A stretch of 64,000 bases of DNA from Anaspis maculata. Taxonomy: Eukaryota; Arthropoda; Insecta; Coleoptera; Scraptiidae. A model generated the notes under the pieces. That model was not told the DNA's origin, ran no database searches, and was given only the letters and a program-made list of their open reading frames with translations. How positions within the stretch are numbered: the first letter of the stretch is position 1; the number at the start of each line of letters is the position of its first letter. Below, piece after piece: positions 10,832 to 21,883 of this stretch. Both the position numbers and the translations under genes were made by a program. The DNA is taken from NCBI GenBank assembly GCA_949128115.1, contig OX421967.1, positions 8,236,070 to 8,300,069 on the forward strand, read 5' to 3'.

Positions 10832-11637
10832 TTCGTTGACTGGCAGGCGGCAAGAAACTGCATAGATCAGCAACAAAAATTTGAATGAAAAATGGCAGTT
10901 TTATTGCTGTGACAATGAATTAAGAACGTCTTTATCGATTCGGTTCCAGAAGCTTGTGCTGTTGAACAGGTCGTGATCATAAATCGGATACTATATAAAT
11001 TTATTGCAGCAGAAAACTGTTATTAAAAAAGTATACTACGGTAAATTCAATTGCCAATAATAACTCGTTTCACCACAACACATTTTGCGAATAAACATCT
11101 GATGGAAGTGAAACTGCAATTTCAAATTTTCTTCAAAAAGATCGGGATTTTCATCACATCAGAATTACACTTCGAATTTCATGTCAACAGTAGGCCATTT
11201 GCCTCCTCTCAGGGCTGGGTCATTACACGTTGAAAATTACTTTTCTTCATCACTGGAAATAGCCACGTAGAATATGTAGAATAATGTATATTGTGTAGAA
11301 AATTCTAATCCACGTGATATTAGCTTTCAATCGAATACATTCACTTGAAGATTTGGAGTTGAAGATACAGTTATATCGTTAAGATGTGAGAAACTCTTAT
11401 ACAATCATGTGTCCCTCAAGCTAAAGGATGTTCAATCCGATGAGAGAATTTTTCCGTTAGTAAGTGCCTTTTATTGCACTTCAAGCATCATTTATCTCAT
11501 TCAATTGAACTTTATTATACTGATATCTAAACCTTGACGTACCCATATTCTTGAGTTAATTCTAAATCGAGTGAAAGTTAGAAAACAGGAAACTCGCAAA
11601 TAATTGCGCCATCGCATTTTCGATTAAACAAAAGTTT
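10832..11637. other. 5' flank of peptide gene 2 and intergenic DNA
   Basis: No further ORF is supported. TATATAAA at about 10991-10998 lies 160 bp upstream of the peptide gene's ATG, but its orientation relative to a minus-strand promoter is not decisive. Confidence 0.3.
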
Positions 11638-11897
11638 ACGACTATCACAACACCAGACAATCAGACCAGAACTGCCCAGACACGTGTTTCGTCCCTGTTG
11701 GGGGCCCCATCATTGCGAAGGCATCCAGTCGAACCAGGACTATCAGGAGTCTCCCTATGTGTACGTCACAAAAATTTATCTGACTGTCACAGCACTGGAT
11801 GATACGATCGATGCCTACGCACTGATGAGCCCCAAGCAGGGTCGAAATAAGTGTCTGTGCAGTTTTGGTTTGATTGTCTGGTGTTGTGGTAGTCGGA
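11638..11897. repeat. Hairpin (inverted repeat about 50 bp per arm)
   Basis: ACTATCACAACACCAGACAA (11641) is matched in inverse orientation by TTGTCTGGTGTTGTGGTAGT-type sequence ending near 11895. The loop contains GTTTCGTCCCTGTTGGGGGC. There is no coding content, and the long plus-strand frame across it is not conserved-looking. Confidence 0.6.
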
Positions 11898-12366
11898 GAG
11901 CTTTGTTTTATTCAGTCAAATGTGTTCACTTGCAAAACAATTTCCTACGTGTAGAATATGTAACAAAAATGGGAAATCTAGTGACATATTCCACAGTAGA
12001 ATATACACGTAGATTACGCATTTTCGACGGTGTGTATTCCACTGACCCAACCCTGCCTCCACTACGTAAACTTGATTTGCTTTTAAAGAACCAAAGAGAT
12101 CAAAAAACAAGCTTTAGTCTATTACCCTTCGCCATCAGCAGCAAGTATGATACATTCTTAAACAATAGCCGTATAATGTCCGTTTTCGACGGATATTTTG
12201 CTTACGTTATTGAATAAACCATATTCCCAAATTATGAAATTTCGTTACACATTTGAGAATTCAGAATTCGCTCTTCGGTCTTGACTACCCATATTCAAGA
12301 AATTGAAAACTGAGCTTGTTGACGAAGGCACGGTTAGAATGAAAAGCTCTGGTTTGTTTGTGCAGT

Positions 12367-12386
12367 TGGCGCCCAACGTATGGGGC
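12367..12386 (+). other. tRNA-Lys primer-binding-site-like site (4)
   Basis: TGGCGCCCAACGTATGGGGC equals the tRNA-Lys(CUU) primer-binding sequence apart from a 2-bp insertion (AT). It is the closest of the four sites to a functional PBS, 300 bp upstream of gypsy RT debris in the same orientation. Confidence 0.5.
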
Positions 12387-12659
12387 TTTTTTCTTCAAAT
12401 ACACGCCGTAGAGAAAACCTTGTGCTGGCTTGGGTTTTAACCATCTGCCCTGCAAAAAAAACCTCACTGAACAAAATTGAAGTAGTTCAAGGCAATGACA
12501 AGCTACTTCTTTTTGGATATGGCTGAAAGGTTGGACCATGACACGTTCTACTTTATCGTTGTGGGTTGATGAGTTTCAATACTGTTTGATTAAGGTATAG
12601 TTGAGCAAAGCAGGCTGTTCTTGTAGGTACAGATTCCGGACTACTGGGAGCTGAATGCC

Positions 12660-13000
12660 GTAACGCAAAGAAACAGTTATCCCTTTTTCTTAACAGCTAA
12701 CACCCTGGAATATTTGGAGGATGCGCTGTGCACGCGCTTACGATGGGTGTTGAATTGGCAAGCTGCAGTTGATGAAGGGTTTCTATGATACATTGTGCGG
12801 AATCAGGGGCTCTTTGGTCTCGCCGAATGCCCTTCAGGTTGCACAATGCGCCTGCCACCCTTACAGATACGGCTGGAACTGGAGCCGTAGCGATGTTTGA
12901 CTTTAACGACGTCGTCGTGGTCGCACAGCCATTTGAACTATACGTGATTGTAATTGTCCCGGAGAAGGTCGTCAGAAGGTTGCGGGATTGATGATTCGCC
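12660..13000 (+). pseudogene. Gypsy reverse-transcriptase fragment
   Basis: Plus-strand codons give SRRMPFRLHNAPATLTDT (about 12816-12870) and FNDVVVVAQPFE (about 12902-12940), a degraded copy of two adjacent gypsy RT motifs in which the catalytic YLDD has become FNDV. Upstream text (TACGATGGGTGTTG) is out of frame. It is dead; only the Ty3/gypsy affiliation can be given. Confidence 0.7.
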
Positions 13001-13269
13001 TAGAAGAAGACCCGTCGTTTGATGGAGATGTGAGAAGGAAGGCCACATCCCATCTTCCTGTAAGAGACCCACAAAGCGTAAAAGAGAGCGAGCCGTGAGT
13101 ACGAGCCCTGTGAGCGGTCACCGCACACAGAAAAACTATATAGAATATGTTGATTGGATTGTCCGTGGGGTCATTAAGGGTCACAGGACTTCAATAATTC
13201 CAAAAATTTGATAGTATAGGGATGGACTGGGAACAGTGCCCGATGAAGGTTGTGCGAAATGCGAGGTAA

Positions 13270-13760
13270 AATACCAGATTTCAATAATGGACAGTTTTTT
13301 ATCCACAGGGGGTGGAAGTTGGTAGTACTGACGGCTTAAAAACTATATTATGATGTAAATTAAAGTTTTTTCTTCGGTTTCCGTTCAAGTCGTGTTTCCT
13401 GCCAATTTTTCTTATTTGAGAGAAGAATATCAACTTCCTCCTTCACCCCCAACTCCTATCTACCGTCATAAAAGTCGAGGTCACTCTCAAAAGTCATGCA
13501 GATGGTTTCTGTGATGTGAATTATGAATTTTGACAGAAATTATCTTCCATCCCTATTGCTGGGGTGGCGATTTTCCAATTTTCTTTGGTTAATTTTGCTG
13601 AATTTTTGGTATTGTGTACTTCAAACTCTGTTGTGAAAAAAATTCTACACCAAGACTCATTCCTATGAAAAGTTTTCGTTCTACAGGGGGACTTAAGTTC
13701 AATATGTATGCTCTCAAATATTCAACTGCCCTGTAGAACGAAAACTGTTCATAGCGTAAC
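13270..13760 (-). repeat. Dispersed repeat, copy B (pairs with 1615-2045)
   Basis: Reverse-oriented, diverged copy of the 1615-2045 repeat (TTGGTATTGTGTACTTC at 13606, TCTCAAAAGTCATGCAGATG at 13486). At 13675-13735 it also carries the codons that precede the gypsy protease in the 171-1640 fragment, and ends with a small hairpin made from GTTCTACAGGGGG and CCCTGTAGAAC. Confidence 0.7.
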
Positions 13761-13769
13761 AGGAACGAA

Positions 13770-14140
13770 CTTCTCCTGAAAGAATTTTTTCGGAACCAAA
13801 TTCTTGGAAACGATTTCCCCTGGAAGGAATTTCCCTGGAATGAACTCCACCGGAATGACCTTCCCTCGGTGATAATTTCTCCTGGGAGGAATTTCACCAG
13901 AAGGAATTTCACCGTAATGAAATTCTTTCGGAAATAATTTCCCCTAAAAGGAATCTTCCCAGAAATAATTTCACCGAAATGAACTTTCTTCGGAAGTGAT
14001 TTTCCCTGGAACAAGTTTCCCCAGAATTGATTCCACCACAATGGTTCTCCATCGGAGATGATTTCCCCTGGAGGGAACGGAATCCCAAAACACAATATCG
14101 AATTTCCATCTTCTTTTATAAGACGTGGCCAGACAATCTA
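13770..14140. repeat. GGAATTTC/CCGGAATGA tandem array, left arm
   Basis: Degenerate units of about 20-22 bp (CCTGGAAGGAATTTCCCTGG, CACCGGAATGACCTTCCCTC). The frames here are repeat artefacts rich in FRxxSFQGNSF. A similar array in opposite orientation lies at 15720-15926. Confidence 0.8.
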
Positions 14141-14179
14141 CCTTGCGGACACTTTGTCGCAAAATGATATTTTGCCCTT

Positions 14180-15715
14180 TGCGTTAGCTCCAACAAGTCC
14201 TTTTGTGTCTTCTCGTTGCTTTTTGAACTTTAGTGAGCCCCCTTATGTCTGATAGTATTATTTAGAGCCGAGTTTGAAGCCCTACTGAACTGTGCACCCT
14301 GGTTCCTTCATTTCTTTGAAGCTCTGCTTAGTTTCCTTGCATCATTCCGAGCAATTCTGCTAGTACACCGAGTTTTAGGAGCGCGAGTAAGCCCCTTCCA
14401 CCTCCATTTGATATTCGGGCTCTATAGGGCTCCTCGAGGGGCTCCTCATATTCTCTTGTGTAATTTTTGAGTCCTAACTAAGCCCTTTTATGTTTCTCGT
14501 AACTTTCAGACTTCCAGCAAGGCCCCTTTTGCAGTCTCATGTTATCAAGAGCTCCATTTGGCCCCCCCTATTCTGTCTTCAATGTGATTTGAAGCCCTGC
14601 TAGGCCCTTACATTTTCCGGGTCACTTCCGGAGCAGCAATCAGCGTTGTGCCGTCATATCATGTTCGGAGCCTTATCTGGCCACATTGTGTCTTCAAGTG
14701 TAGCTAGAGTCCTATTCAGTCCCCTTATGCTCTTTCCGAGGCTTTTTCATGATTTCATGGCTTTCCGAGTAGGCACCAGTGTGCTGCATTCTGCGTTATA
14801 TAGAGCTTCATTGGGCCCCCTTGTGTCTTCAATACCATTTGAGATTCTGCTGAGCCCTCTTGCACTTTTTTTAGGCTTTCGGTCGGCGCACTAGGAGGTA
14901 TGCCTCTTGTGCCTGTATGCGATATTTGGTCCCAAAACGGAACCCTTTGTGTCTTTAAGGATAATTGGATCCCTAATGAGCCCCCCTATGTACTTTCTGG
15001 CTTCCAAAATTCCACTAGGCCCTTTTTCTCCATCTTATGTTATCCAGGCTTGAATGGCCCCCTTATCGTGTTTCCGATATGATTTTGAGCCTTGCTGAGC
15101 CCCCTTACATTTTCCGTTGCTTTCAGAGGATGATAATCAATCACCCTTCTAGCATCATATCATTCGGAGTCTTTTGCTGGCCTCCATGAGACCTTAAATG
15201 AAACTGGAGCCCTGATGAGCCCCCTTATGTGTTTTCGTGGCATTAGATTGTGTTTTCGTGGCATTTAGGATTTCAGGGAGGCATTTTTGGCCTCATTTCA
15301 TTTTACACAGCTTAATTAGGCCCGTTTTTCCATGACTTTCGGACCTCTATCGGACCCTTTGTTTCCTCTTCAATCCAAATGTGTAGTTTTGAGCTCTAAT
15401 CTGCTTCTTTATGTTTTTATTGGCTTTCAGATACCAAGCCCGTTTTGCCTTGTTTTGTTGTATGGAGCTCATTGAGCCTCCTTCTGTCACCAATATCGTC
15501 CAAAGCCCTACTGAGCCCCCTCGCATTTTTCCGTACCGTTCGGATTAATATTGAGCCCCCTTATGCCGCAATGTGTCGTTTGGAGCCTTAGTGAGCCCCC
15601 TTGTGTTTTTTCTGGCTTTCAGAGTTCCAGTAACCCCTCTTCTGCCTACTTTTATTATTATCTAGGGCTTCATTGATCCCCTTTTTGGTTTTTCCATGGC
15701 TTTCGGAGCTCTATC
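14180..15715. repeat. GAGCCCCCTTATGT satellite
   Basis: About 1.5 kb of a loose repeat built around GAGCCCCCTTATGTNTT, CGTGGCTTTCGGA and TTTGGAGCC, spaced 40-110 bp (for example 14975, 15091, 15217, 15555, 15592). It has no ORF and sits between two inverted GGAATTTC arrays. Confidence 0.75.
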
Positions 15716-15719
15716 TGGT

Positions 15720-15926
15720 TTGATGAATCTATTCCATGGAAATTCTTCCCGAGGGAATTTCATTCCGTTGGAACTCATTCTGGGGGAATTTCCACCAGGG
15801 CAAATTATTTCCGAGGATTGATTATTGCGGTGGAATTACTTCTGTGGAAATTTCTTCCAGGGAACATTACTTCCGGGGAATCAATTCCGGGGGAATTTGT
15901 TTCGGGGAAATTCGTTCCTGGATTCA
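15720..15926. repeat. GGAATTTC array, right arm (inverted relative to 13770-14140)
   Basis: Units such as GAGGGAATTTCATTCCGTTG and GGGGGAATTTCCACCAGGG are the reverse-complement register of the left array, so the satellite between them is bracketed by inverted repeats. Confidence 0.7.
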
Positions 15927-16367
15927 TACAGGGTGGTCCATCCTAGCGTAATCATCTCATAGCGATATAACTGTTCAAGATAGAGAAAAAGATGTAGGAG
16001 AAAAATTATATATGGTTTGATGAGACCTATAACACCAAAATTATTTTCAGCTATACAGCGTGTCCCATTTTGACGGAATTAACGAAACGTCAATTTTTTT
16101 TCAACGGTACACCCTATATTCTTTGCATCTCCATTTTGAACTTTTTCAACTGTCTTATGCCTGTATTTTTGTTTACCAATTGTGTGGCAGTGCTACCAAC
16201 TGAAAATTGAAAACTGAAAAAAATCGCATGTTCACAGTTTTCTTGAAAAAATCGTAGCGGCCTTGCTTTCCAAAACTGAGAGATGAAACTTGACGTGGTG
16301 ATAGCCAAGTCAAAGCAATATTCCAGTGTCAAAAAATTGCAATTTTTTGTTACAGGGTTCAGGCAAA
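15927..16367 (+). mobile_element. TACAGGGTGG dispersed element, copy 1
   Basis: Starts TACAGGGTGGTCCATCC and ends near a second TACAGGG. The whole block is present in the opposite orientation at 59287-59723 (shared GGTTTGATGAGACCTATAAC-type and TGTGTGGCAGTGCTACCAAC-type text). It is non-coding and is not itself a foldback. Confidence 0.75.
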
Positions 16368-17118
16368 AAAAAATCGAACTTCACAATTTCAAAAGTAAGA
16401 TTGAAATGAGCAAATATAAGTAACTACCTGCTCCAGAGTCTGCATTATCTGCAATTTAAAAAAATCCACTTCTCGTTACCCTCATCGACTCCGGATTACT
16501 ACCAAACAGTACGAGGTTCCCGAAATGCCCAAAAGAAAAAATTTGGTCTCTTTCTAACATTACTCTAGATTTAGCACTACACATTTTGAAATAAACGAAA
16601 AGATTATAGGTTTTGAGAAATTGATGACTATTTCCCACTTGAATTGGTTAATAAATAGATGAGCCAATTTTATCGCACCTCATTTTATCAGCAATTGTTG
16701 GATCATTGTCGATTTTCTGCGTTTTGCATCTATTTGTTCTTGTCTTATCTTTTCTCATGTATCAATAATAGTAAGTAACAGGTGCTCTGTGTGTTTTTTT
16801 TTCGGTTCAAGACTGGTTCCGCAATAGCTGTAGACTCGAACTCGATATAGATTTTTCTCGCTAAATTCCTTTAGATTACCTACTTTTTTTCGGCAATGTC
16901 TGCATTTTGTTTATCCCGTAGTATTCACTTGGAGTGACTTCATACCATTCTTGCAAAACTGGTCATCAGTTCATTCGACGGCTGCTGCTAGTGCTTTGTT
17001 TTTTTGCAGCATTCTCTTGGGCTTGAAATCCACACAAGCATCTTCTCGGATCAGGGAATCGAAAAAAGGGTGAATTTCGGTTTTCCTCCTTTGGACAGGT
17101 TTGCTTGGCGCAGGTCGG
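16368..17118. other. No gene seen
   Basis: AT-rich sequence without a convincing ORF, RNA gene or repeat. Confidence 0.35.
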
Positions 17119-17747
17119 TTAACCCTTAGATACCCAAGCTAGGTAAATCTATGTTGAGACCCAAGTGGGGTAACTAGGGTCCTCCGCCAATTTTTCGAAA
17201 ACTTCACGTGTCAAATATACTGCCAAACCATTCAGAACACTTGATAACTTCATAGTAACCTCCAGAATTTATTAGAGTGAACGATTTTATTGGATATTTG
17301 AAGAAAATAGAACAAATTATCATGAACATGAAAATGGTCTCAACACACTGACTGAACATCAAAACAGAAAATACTTATGACCAAAATCGGAAAGAAAAAT
17401 AGATGACTCTTTTGTAGCAAATCAAAAGACATGACAGAAATAATTTTTCGTCGGTGGGCTTCGCAGAAAATTTTTCAACCAGTATCGCGGATCACTTTGC
17501 TTGCGGAACTATCAGAATTCACATAAATACCCAAGTGGGGTACTTTGGCGGCCCACTCACCTTATTTATTCAAGTTTTTCACACCCTGTGCTGCAGTTTG
17601 GCAAAACTTGACAATGAGACATAACCTGACATTCCATTTGACAACTATCTGTCAGTTGAGCTGCCTTATCCCCAACTCAAAAAAGTTACAGACAAATTTC
17701 CGAATCTGGAGGACCCAAGTTACCCCGCTTGGGCATCTAAGGGTTAA
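17119..17747. mobile_element. piggyBac-type MITE with TTAA target duplication
   Basis: TTAA at 17119-17122 and 17744-17747 flank a 621-bp element with terminal inverted repeats CCCTTAGATACCCAAG and CTTGGGCATCTAAGGG. TTAA duplication together with CCC...GGG ends is diagnostic of the piggyBac superfamily. The words CCAAGTGGGGTA (near 17162 and 17530) and TTACCCCGCTTGG repeat inside. No transposase is encoded, so it must depend on an enzyme supplied from elsewhere. Confidence 0.85.
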
Positions 17748-18017
17748 GATATGTCCGGTCAAAAGCAAACGCCACGAACCGTCGAAGACTGGAAGCTTGG
17801 ACTGTAAAGGCTGTGACAAGTCGGCTATCTTCACAGCATATTTGGGTCCAATTCATAATAATCGCCTTCAAAATCAAAATAATTGGGTAGATGTGGTAGC
17901 TGACCCTGAATGATCCGGCTTTGAAACTGAGAACTGAATCCGTTAAAATATTATTTCGGAATTCAACAGAATCGCAGCTTTTTTTCTCGAGGTTAGAACA
18001 CCATAGCCTCGACCATA
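17748..18017. other. No gene seen
   Basis: Short unassigned spacer between the MITE and a foldback cluster. Confidence 0.3.
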
Positions 18018-18190
18018 GCACAGGGTGTTTACGATAAAATTCACCCGCCGTCTAGGAGGTTCCCCTTCAAGATATTTTAAAAAACTAAAAACTTTTTCTC
18101 AACGATCTTATCCAGGGATCTTGAATCAATCGTCCAAAAGTTTCTAATTGGTACCGTATACAGGGTGTGACATGTAACTTTTTTATTTCG

Positions 18191-18587
18191 AATGCAACAC
18201 CCTATATTTTATTTTGTCATTTGATGTAGTCTTCTTTCTGATTACAACGATATATAACACCCATGATTCATTTCGACAAGGAAGCTGTCGAAAAAATGAT
18301 AAAATAGGTAGTTAACTAATTTTGTTTCGCGGTAAGATGGCTTTGGTTTCTACATTTCACTTGAAAGTAAGTTATTTTCGCAGCATTTTGACTGCATAAT
18401 TCAACTCTGCATGGATAAATGGTCTAATCCGTTCCTAATACAGGGTGTCGCGTGATTTTTAATTTTTAATTCATTTGACTACCTATTTTATTATTTTTTC
18501 GACAGCTTCCTTGTCAGAATAAATCATGAGTGTTATATATCTTTGTGATCAGGAAGAAAGACTACATCAAACGACGTAATAAAATAC
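18191..18587. mobile_element. Side foldback within the left arm of the nested cluster
   Basis: ACACCCTATATTTTATTTTG (18192) to the loop and back to its complement before 18587, including GAAGCTGTCGAAAAAAT (18280) matched by TTTTTTCGACAGCTTCC (18494). It lies between the second and third nested levels on the left only, so it is a separate insertion. Confidence 0.7.
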
Positions 18588-19380
18588 CGGGTGATCATTT
18601 GAAAACTATCCACCTGCAATATCTCCCGATTCCTAGTGCAAATGTCTTTGAGCAAAAACAGGTCGATTTTTATATCGAGGGGGACATCTAAAACATACAT
18701 TGAAGAATTTATATCTCAAGCCCCCTTGCCCCCACTCACCTCAACTTTGAAATTTTGAATGACACTACCTACCTTGCGATACATCAAATTGAATAGAATT
18801 AAATTCTCTTTCTAAAAAAAATATTTTGAAATTTTCCAACCCCACCCCCTGTTCTTCCTAAAATTCTCTGAGTGTCCAAGTTAATATTCTTGACCTCCAT
18901 TTCCCGTCAATACAGTAAACGTCATCCTGCACAGCATCGAAAGAGAAAATTTTCTATAAAAAAAGTGCCACCCAAATTTACCCCTTCGCTTCCCCCACCT
19001 GACCTCAAAAATTTAAAATGTCAATACCCACTTTGTAATACATCAAATTGAAGGAAATTGAATTCTCTCCCTGAATAAGATTTTTTCACAATTTTTAAGC
19101 CCCCCATTGCCCCCCTAGAAAACTCCAAATGACCAATTTATTTAGAGAGGGGGAGAAAATTTCAAAAAAATTCTTTTCGGAAAGAGAATTCAATTCTCTT
19201 CAATTTGATGTATCACAAAGTAGGTGGTGCTCTATTGAATTTGGAAGTTGAGGTGGGGGAGAGCGAAGGGGTGAATTTAGGTAGCACTTTTTCCACCAAA
19301 AATTTTATGCTTTGATGCTATCTAGGATGACGCCAACTAAATTAAGAAAAAAATGAGGGGTCCGGAATATAAAATGGGAC

Positions 19381-19686
19381 AAATTTAAAGTTGTTCCAGT
19401 CACACCACGTATTTGTTGTTTTTTTAAAAAAGGTTTAATTGACAATTGTTTCGAGGAAGACCCTCATCATCAGAAACTATTAAAAAAGTGTATAAATTGC
19501 TTGTTTGTAAAAGATTTTTGATAAAAATTGGCAGTAAATTTTTATCAAAAATCTTTTACAAACAAGCAATTTATACACTTTTTTAATAGTTTCTGATGAT
19601 GAGGGTCTTCCTCGAAACAATTGTCAATAAAACCTTTTTTAAAAAAAAAACAAATACGTGGTGTGACTGGAACAACTTTAAATTTA
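19381..19686. repeat. Near-perfect hairpin, about 145-bp arms
   Basis: AAATTTAAAGTTGTTCCAGT (19381) pairs with its complement ending near 19686, and the arms run inward almost without mismatch to a spacer of about 11 nt (TTGGCAGTAAA) near 19527. Such an intact palindrome is recent compared with the diverged outer arms. Confidence 0.85.
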
Positions 19687-20211
19687 TACTGACAAAGCCA
19701 CAGATGGACCAATTCTACATTAATATAAAATGGGACAGTCAGAGAATTTTTAGAGAAAAGGGGGTGGGGCTGAAAATTTTGAGAATATTTTTTTCAGAAA
19801 GAAAATTTAATTTTCTTCAATTTGATGTATCGCAAGGTAGGTAGTGTCATTCGAAATTTCAAAGTTGGGGTGAGTGGGGGCGAGGGGGGTGAATATAGAA
19901 ATTTGCCAATGTATGTTTTGGATGTCTCCCTCGATATAAAAATCGACCTGTTTTTGCTCGAAAAAATATTCACTAGGAATCGGGAGTTATTGCAGGTGGA
20001 TAGTTTTCAAATGATCACCCGGTATAGGGTGTTGCATTCAAAATAAAAAAATTACATGTCACACCCTGTACACCGTACCATTTAGAAGGTTTTAGACAAC
20101 CGATTCATGATCCCTGGGAAAAATTGTTGAGGGAAAGTTTTTAGTTTTCCAAAATATCTCAAAGGGGAATCTCCTAGAGGGGGGGTGAATTTTATCGTGA
20201 ACACCCTGTAC

Positions 20212-20443
20212 CTAATGTGGAATATTATTACAGGTGAATGACAAAATTCGATTTCATTTTCACTTTGCTTTATTTTTACAAATCAACAGGTTCCTCTAGA
20301 TCAGACTCTACAATTTACATTTTATTATCTGATTATAGATAGGTGTTATAAATAAATTTATCAACACTTTGATAAAGTAGGTATATTTACTTAGTTGATC
20401 TTTAGAAATTCATCCACCATCACTCACAGTATAGGTATACGAA
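20212..20443. other. No gene seen
   Basis: AT-rich spacer. Confidence 0.3.
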
Positions 20444-20778
20444 TTAAGGACGGAGTCATATTGGTAAAATGAGCGTTGCGAAATCAATCCCTGTGGGTTT
20501 ATTCCTTGACGGATTCTTACTATTTTGGTCTCTTTCGAAAGCTACAAGGATGAACTTTAGTTTGAGCCGATTAGCATTTCCGAAATCCAATTTTTTTTTT
20601 TTTAAATTGACATTTGAAAAATATATTTTTGGATTTTGGAAATGCCAATGGGCTCAAACCAATAAAGTACATCCGTGTAGCTTTCGAAAGAGATCAAAAT
20701 GGTAAAAATCCGTCAAGGAATAAACCCAGACAGATTGATTTCGCAACGCTCATTTTACCAATACAACTCCGTCCTTAA
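20444..20778. mobile_element. TTAAGGACGG hairpin MITE, copy 1
   Basis: 335-bp palindrome with ends TTAAGGACGGAGT and CTCCGTCCTTAA. Each arm carries GCGTTGCGAAATCAATC and TTCCTTGACGGATT. A second copy lies at 56450-56780. It is non-coding. The TTAA ends are themselves part of the palindrome, so the target duplication (TA or TTAA) is ambiguous. Confidence 0.85.
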
Positions 20779-20799
20779 ATAAATGTAAAACTGTAGATA

Positions 20800-21455
20800 A
20801 AACGCGGTTTTCCCACAAAACGTCTATAAATAGAGTTTATCTTTCAACGTTGTTCGAACGTCTTCTATCCACCCAAGACTAACCGTACTCACTAAACGTT
20901 GCGAAATGTCCCATCATCAACCAAATAAAAACGTTTTGATGCCAACCTATGATTTTCTTATTGAGGGCTTAAACCTCTATTGGATCCCTATTGAACGTTT
21001 GAGGATATATCTTCAAAAACGTGAAAAAAACAACGTTCAATATAGTGAATCAAATTAAACGTCCAAAATACATCTTGCAAAAAAAACATAAAAAACGCTT
21101 TTTATTTGAGTCAAACAATGCAAACGTATTATAAACACTACAGATAACGCTAGAATAGAGCTTCTTTGATAACGTTGCTCGAACGTCTTCTGTCCACGCA
21201 AAACTAACCGTACTCACTAAACGTTGTGGAACGTTCCATCATCACCCAAATGAAAACGTTCTGATGCCAACCTATGACTTTCTTCTTGTGAGATTAAACG
21301 TTTATTAGATTCCTATCAAACGTTCGTGGATATATCTTTGAAAACGTGAACAATACAACGTTCAATAAAGTGGATAAAATTGGAAGTTCAATAAAACGAA
21401 TAAAATTAAACGTCCAAAATGCATCTTGAAAAAAACGAATAGAAAACGTTTTTTA
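20800..21455. repeat. Two-copy tandem repeat of about 330 bp rich in AACGTT
   Basis: Unit 1 (20800-21125) and unit 2 (21130-21455) align along their length (CTAACCGTACTCACTAAACG at 20880 and 21208). AACGTT or AACGTC occurs about every 20-40 bp, giving a regular pattern of a palindromic hexamer. No ORF. The 3' border meets the Penelope 3' region. Confidence 0.75.
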
Positions 21456-21745
21456 TTGATATAAATAAGTAAAAATCCATTGGTCTTGTAGTGATGTTGT
21501 ATAAAGTAGAAGGTATATATTGAAATAATCTTGAAACTACACCACAATTTTTCTATTTTTTTTACCAACCGGTTTTGCCTTTCGGCATCGTCAGGGTTCT
21601 GTAATTAGTTGTATGAAATAAATTGATATAAAATTTGATGAAAGCTTACTGTATAATATTTGAAATATTTTCTTTTTTGGAGAAATTTGTAAAAGTTTTG
21701 ACATTCGTCAAAAATAATTCAATTGACATAAGTAATAATTATGTT
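21456..21745 (-). mobile_element. Penelope-like element 3' region, copy 1 (split)
   Basis: Nearly identical to 34405-34690, which leads into the Penelope coding region at 34800-35935 on the minus strand (shared ACCAACCGGTTTTGCCTTTC / GGCATCGTCAGGGTTCTG text). The copy is interrupted after 21745 and a further piece of the same element resumes at 23463-23525 (ATTGACATGAAAAACAGTTG). No coding part remains. Confidence 0.8.
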
Positions 21746-21883
21746 AATAGACCCATTCAGTTTTACCTGGTCTGCGCGCGCATCTGCACGACTCGGTGCC
21801 ATGATAACGGTGCAGGTGAAATGGTGAAAAATGACATCCTTGGAAAAATCAAAGTGTCAAACAGTCAATGTAATAGGTGTACG

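Larger units (their letters stand above)
18018..20211. mobile_element. Multi-level nested foldback cluster
   Basis: The outer arms start CACAGGGTGTTTACGATAAA and end with the complement (ACACCCTGTA at 20201-20210). A second pair of TACAGGGTGTGACATG ends lies at about 18159 and 20070, and a third pair (CCGGGTGATCATTTG) at 18588 and 20022. Further inside, the modules carrying CAATTTGATGTATC appear in both orientations, and the centre is a tight hairpin at 19381-19686. There is no protein. The order suggests successive insertions of palindromic elements into each other, or growth from the centre. Confidence 0.85.

Noticed and set aside
11684..12217. 177-codon plus frame at 11.7-12.2 kb as a gene
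   Set aside because: It spans a hairpin and unrelated flank. There is no domain, no splice context and no matching copy.
13589..14095. 168-codon minus frame rich in GEII/FRGNYF
   Set aside because: Produced by the GGAATTTC tandem array. The same pattern appears in other frames and in the inverted array at 15736.
14180..15715. Regularly recurring GAGCCCCC words as a CRISPR-like array
   Set aside because: Repeat lengths and spacings vary widely, the units are degenerate, and the context is eukaryotic.
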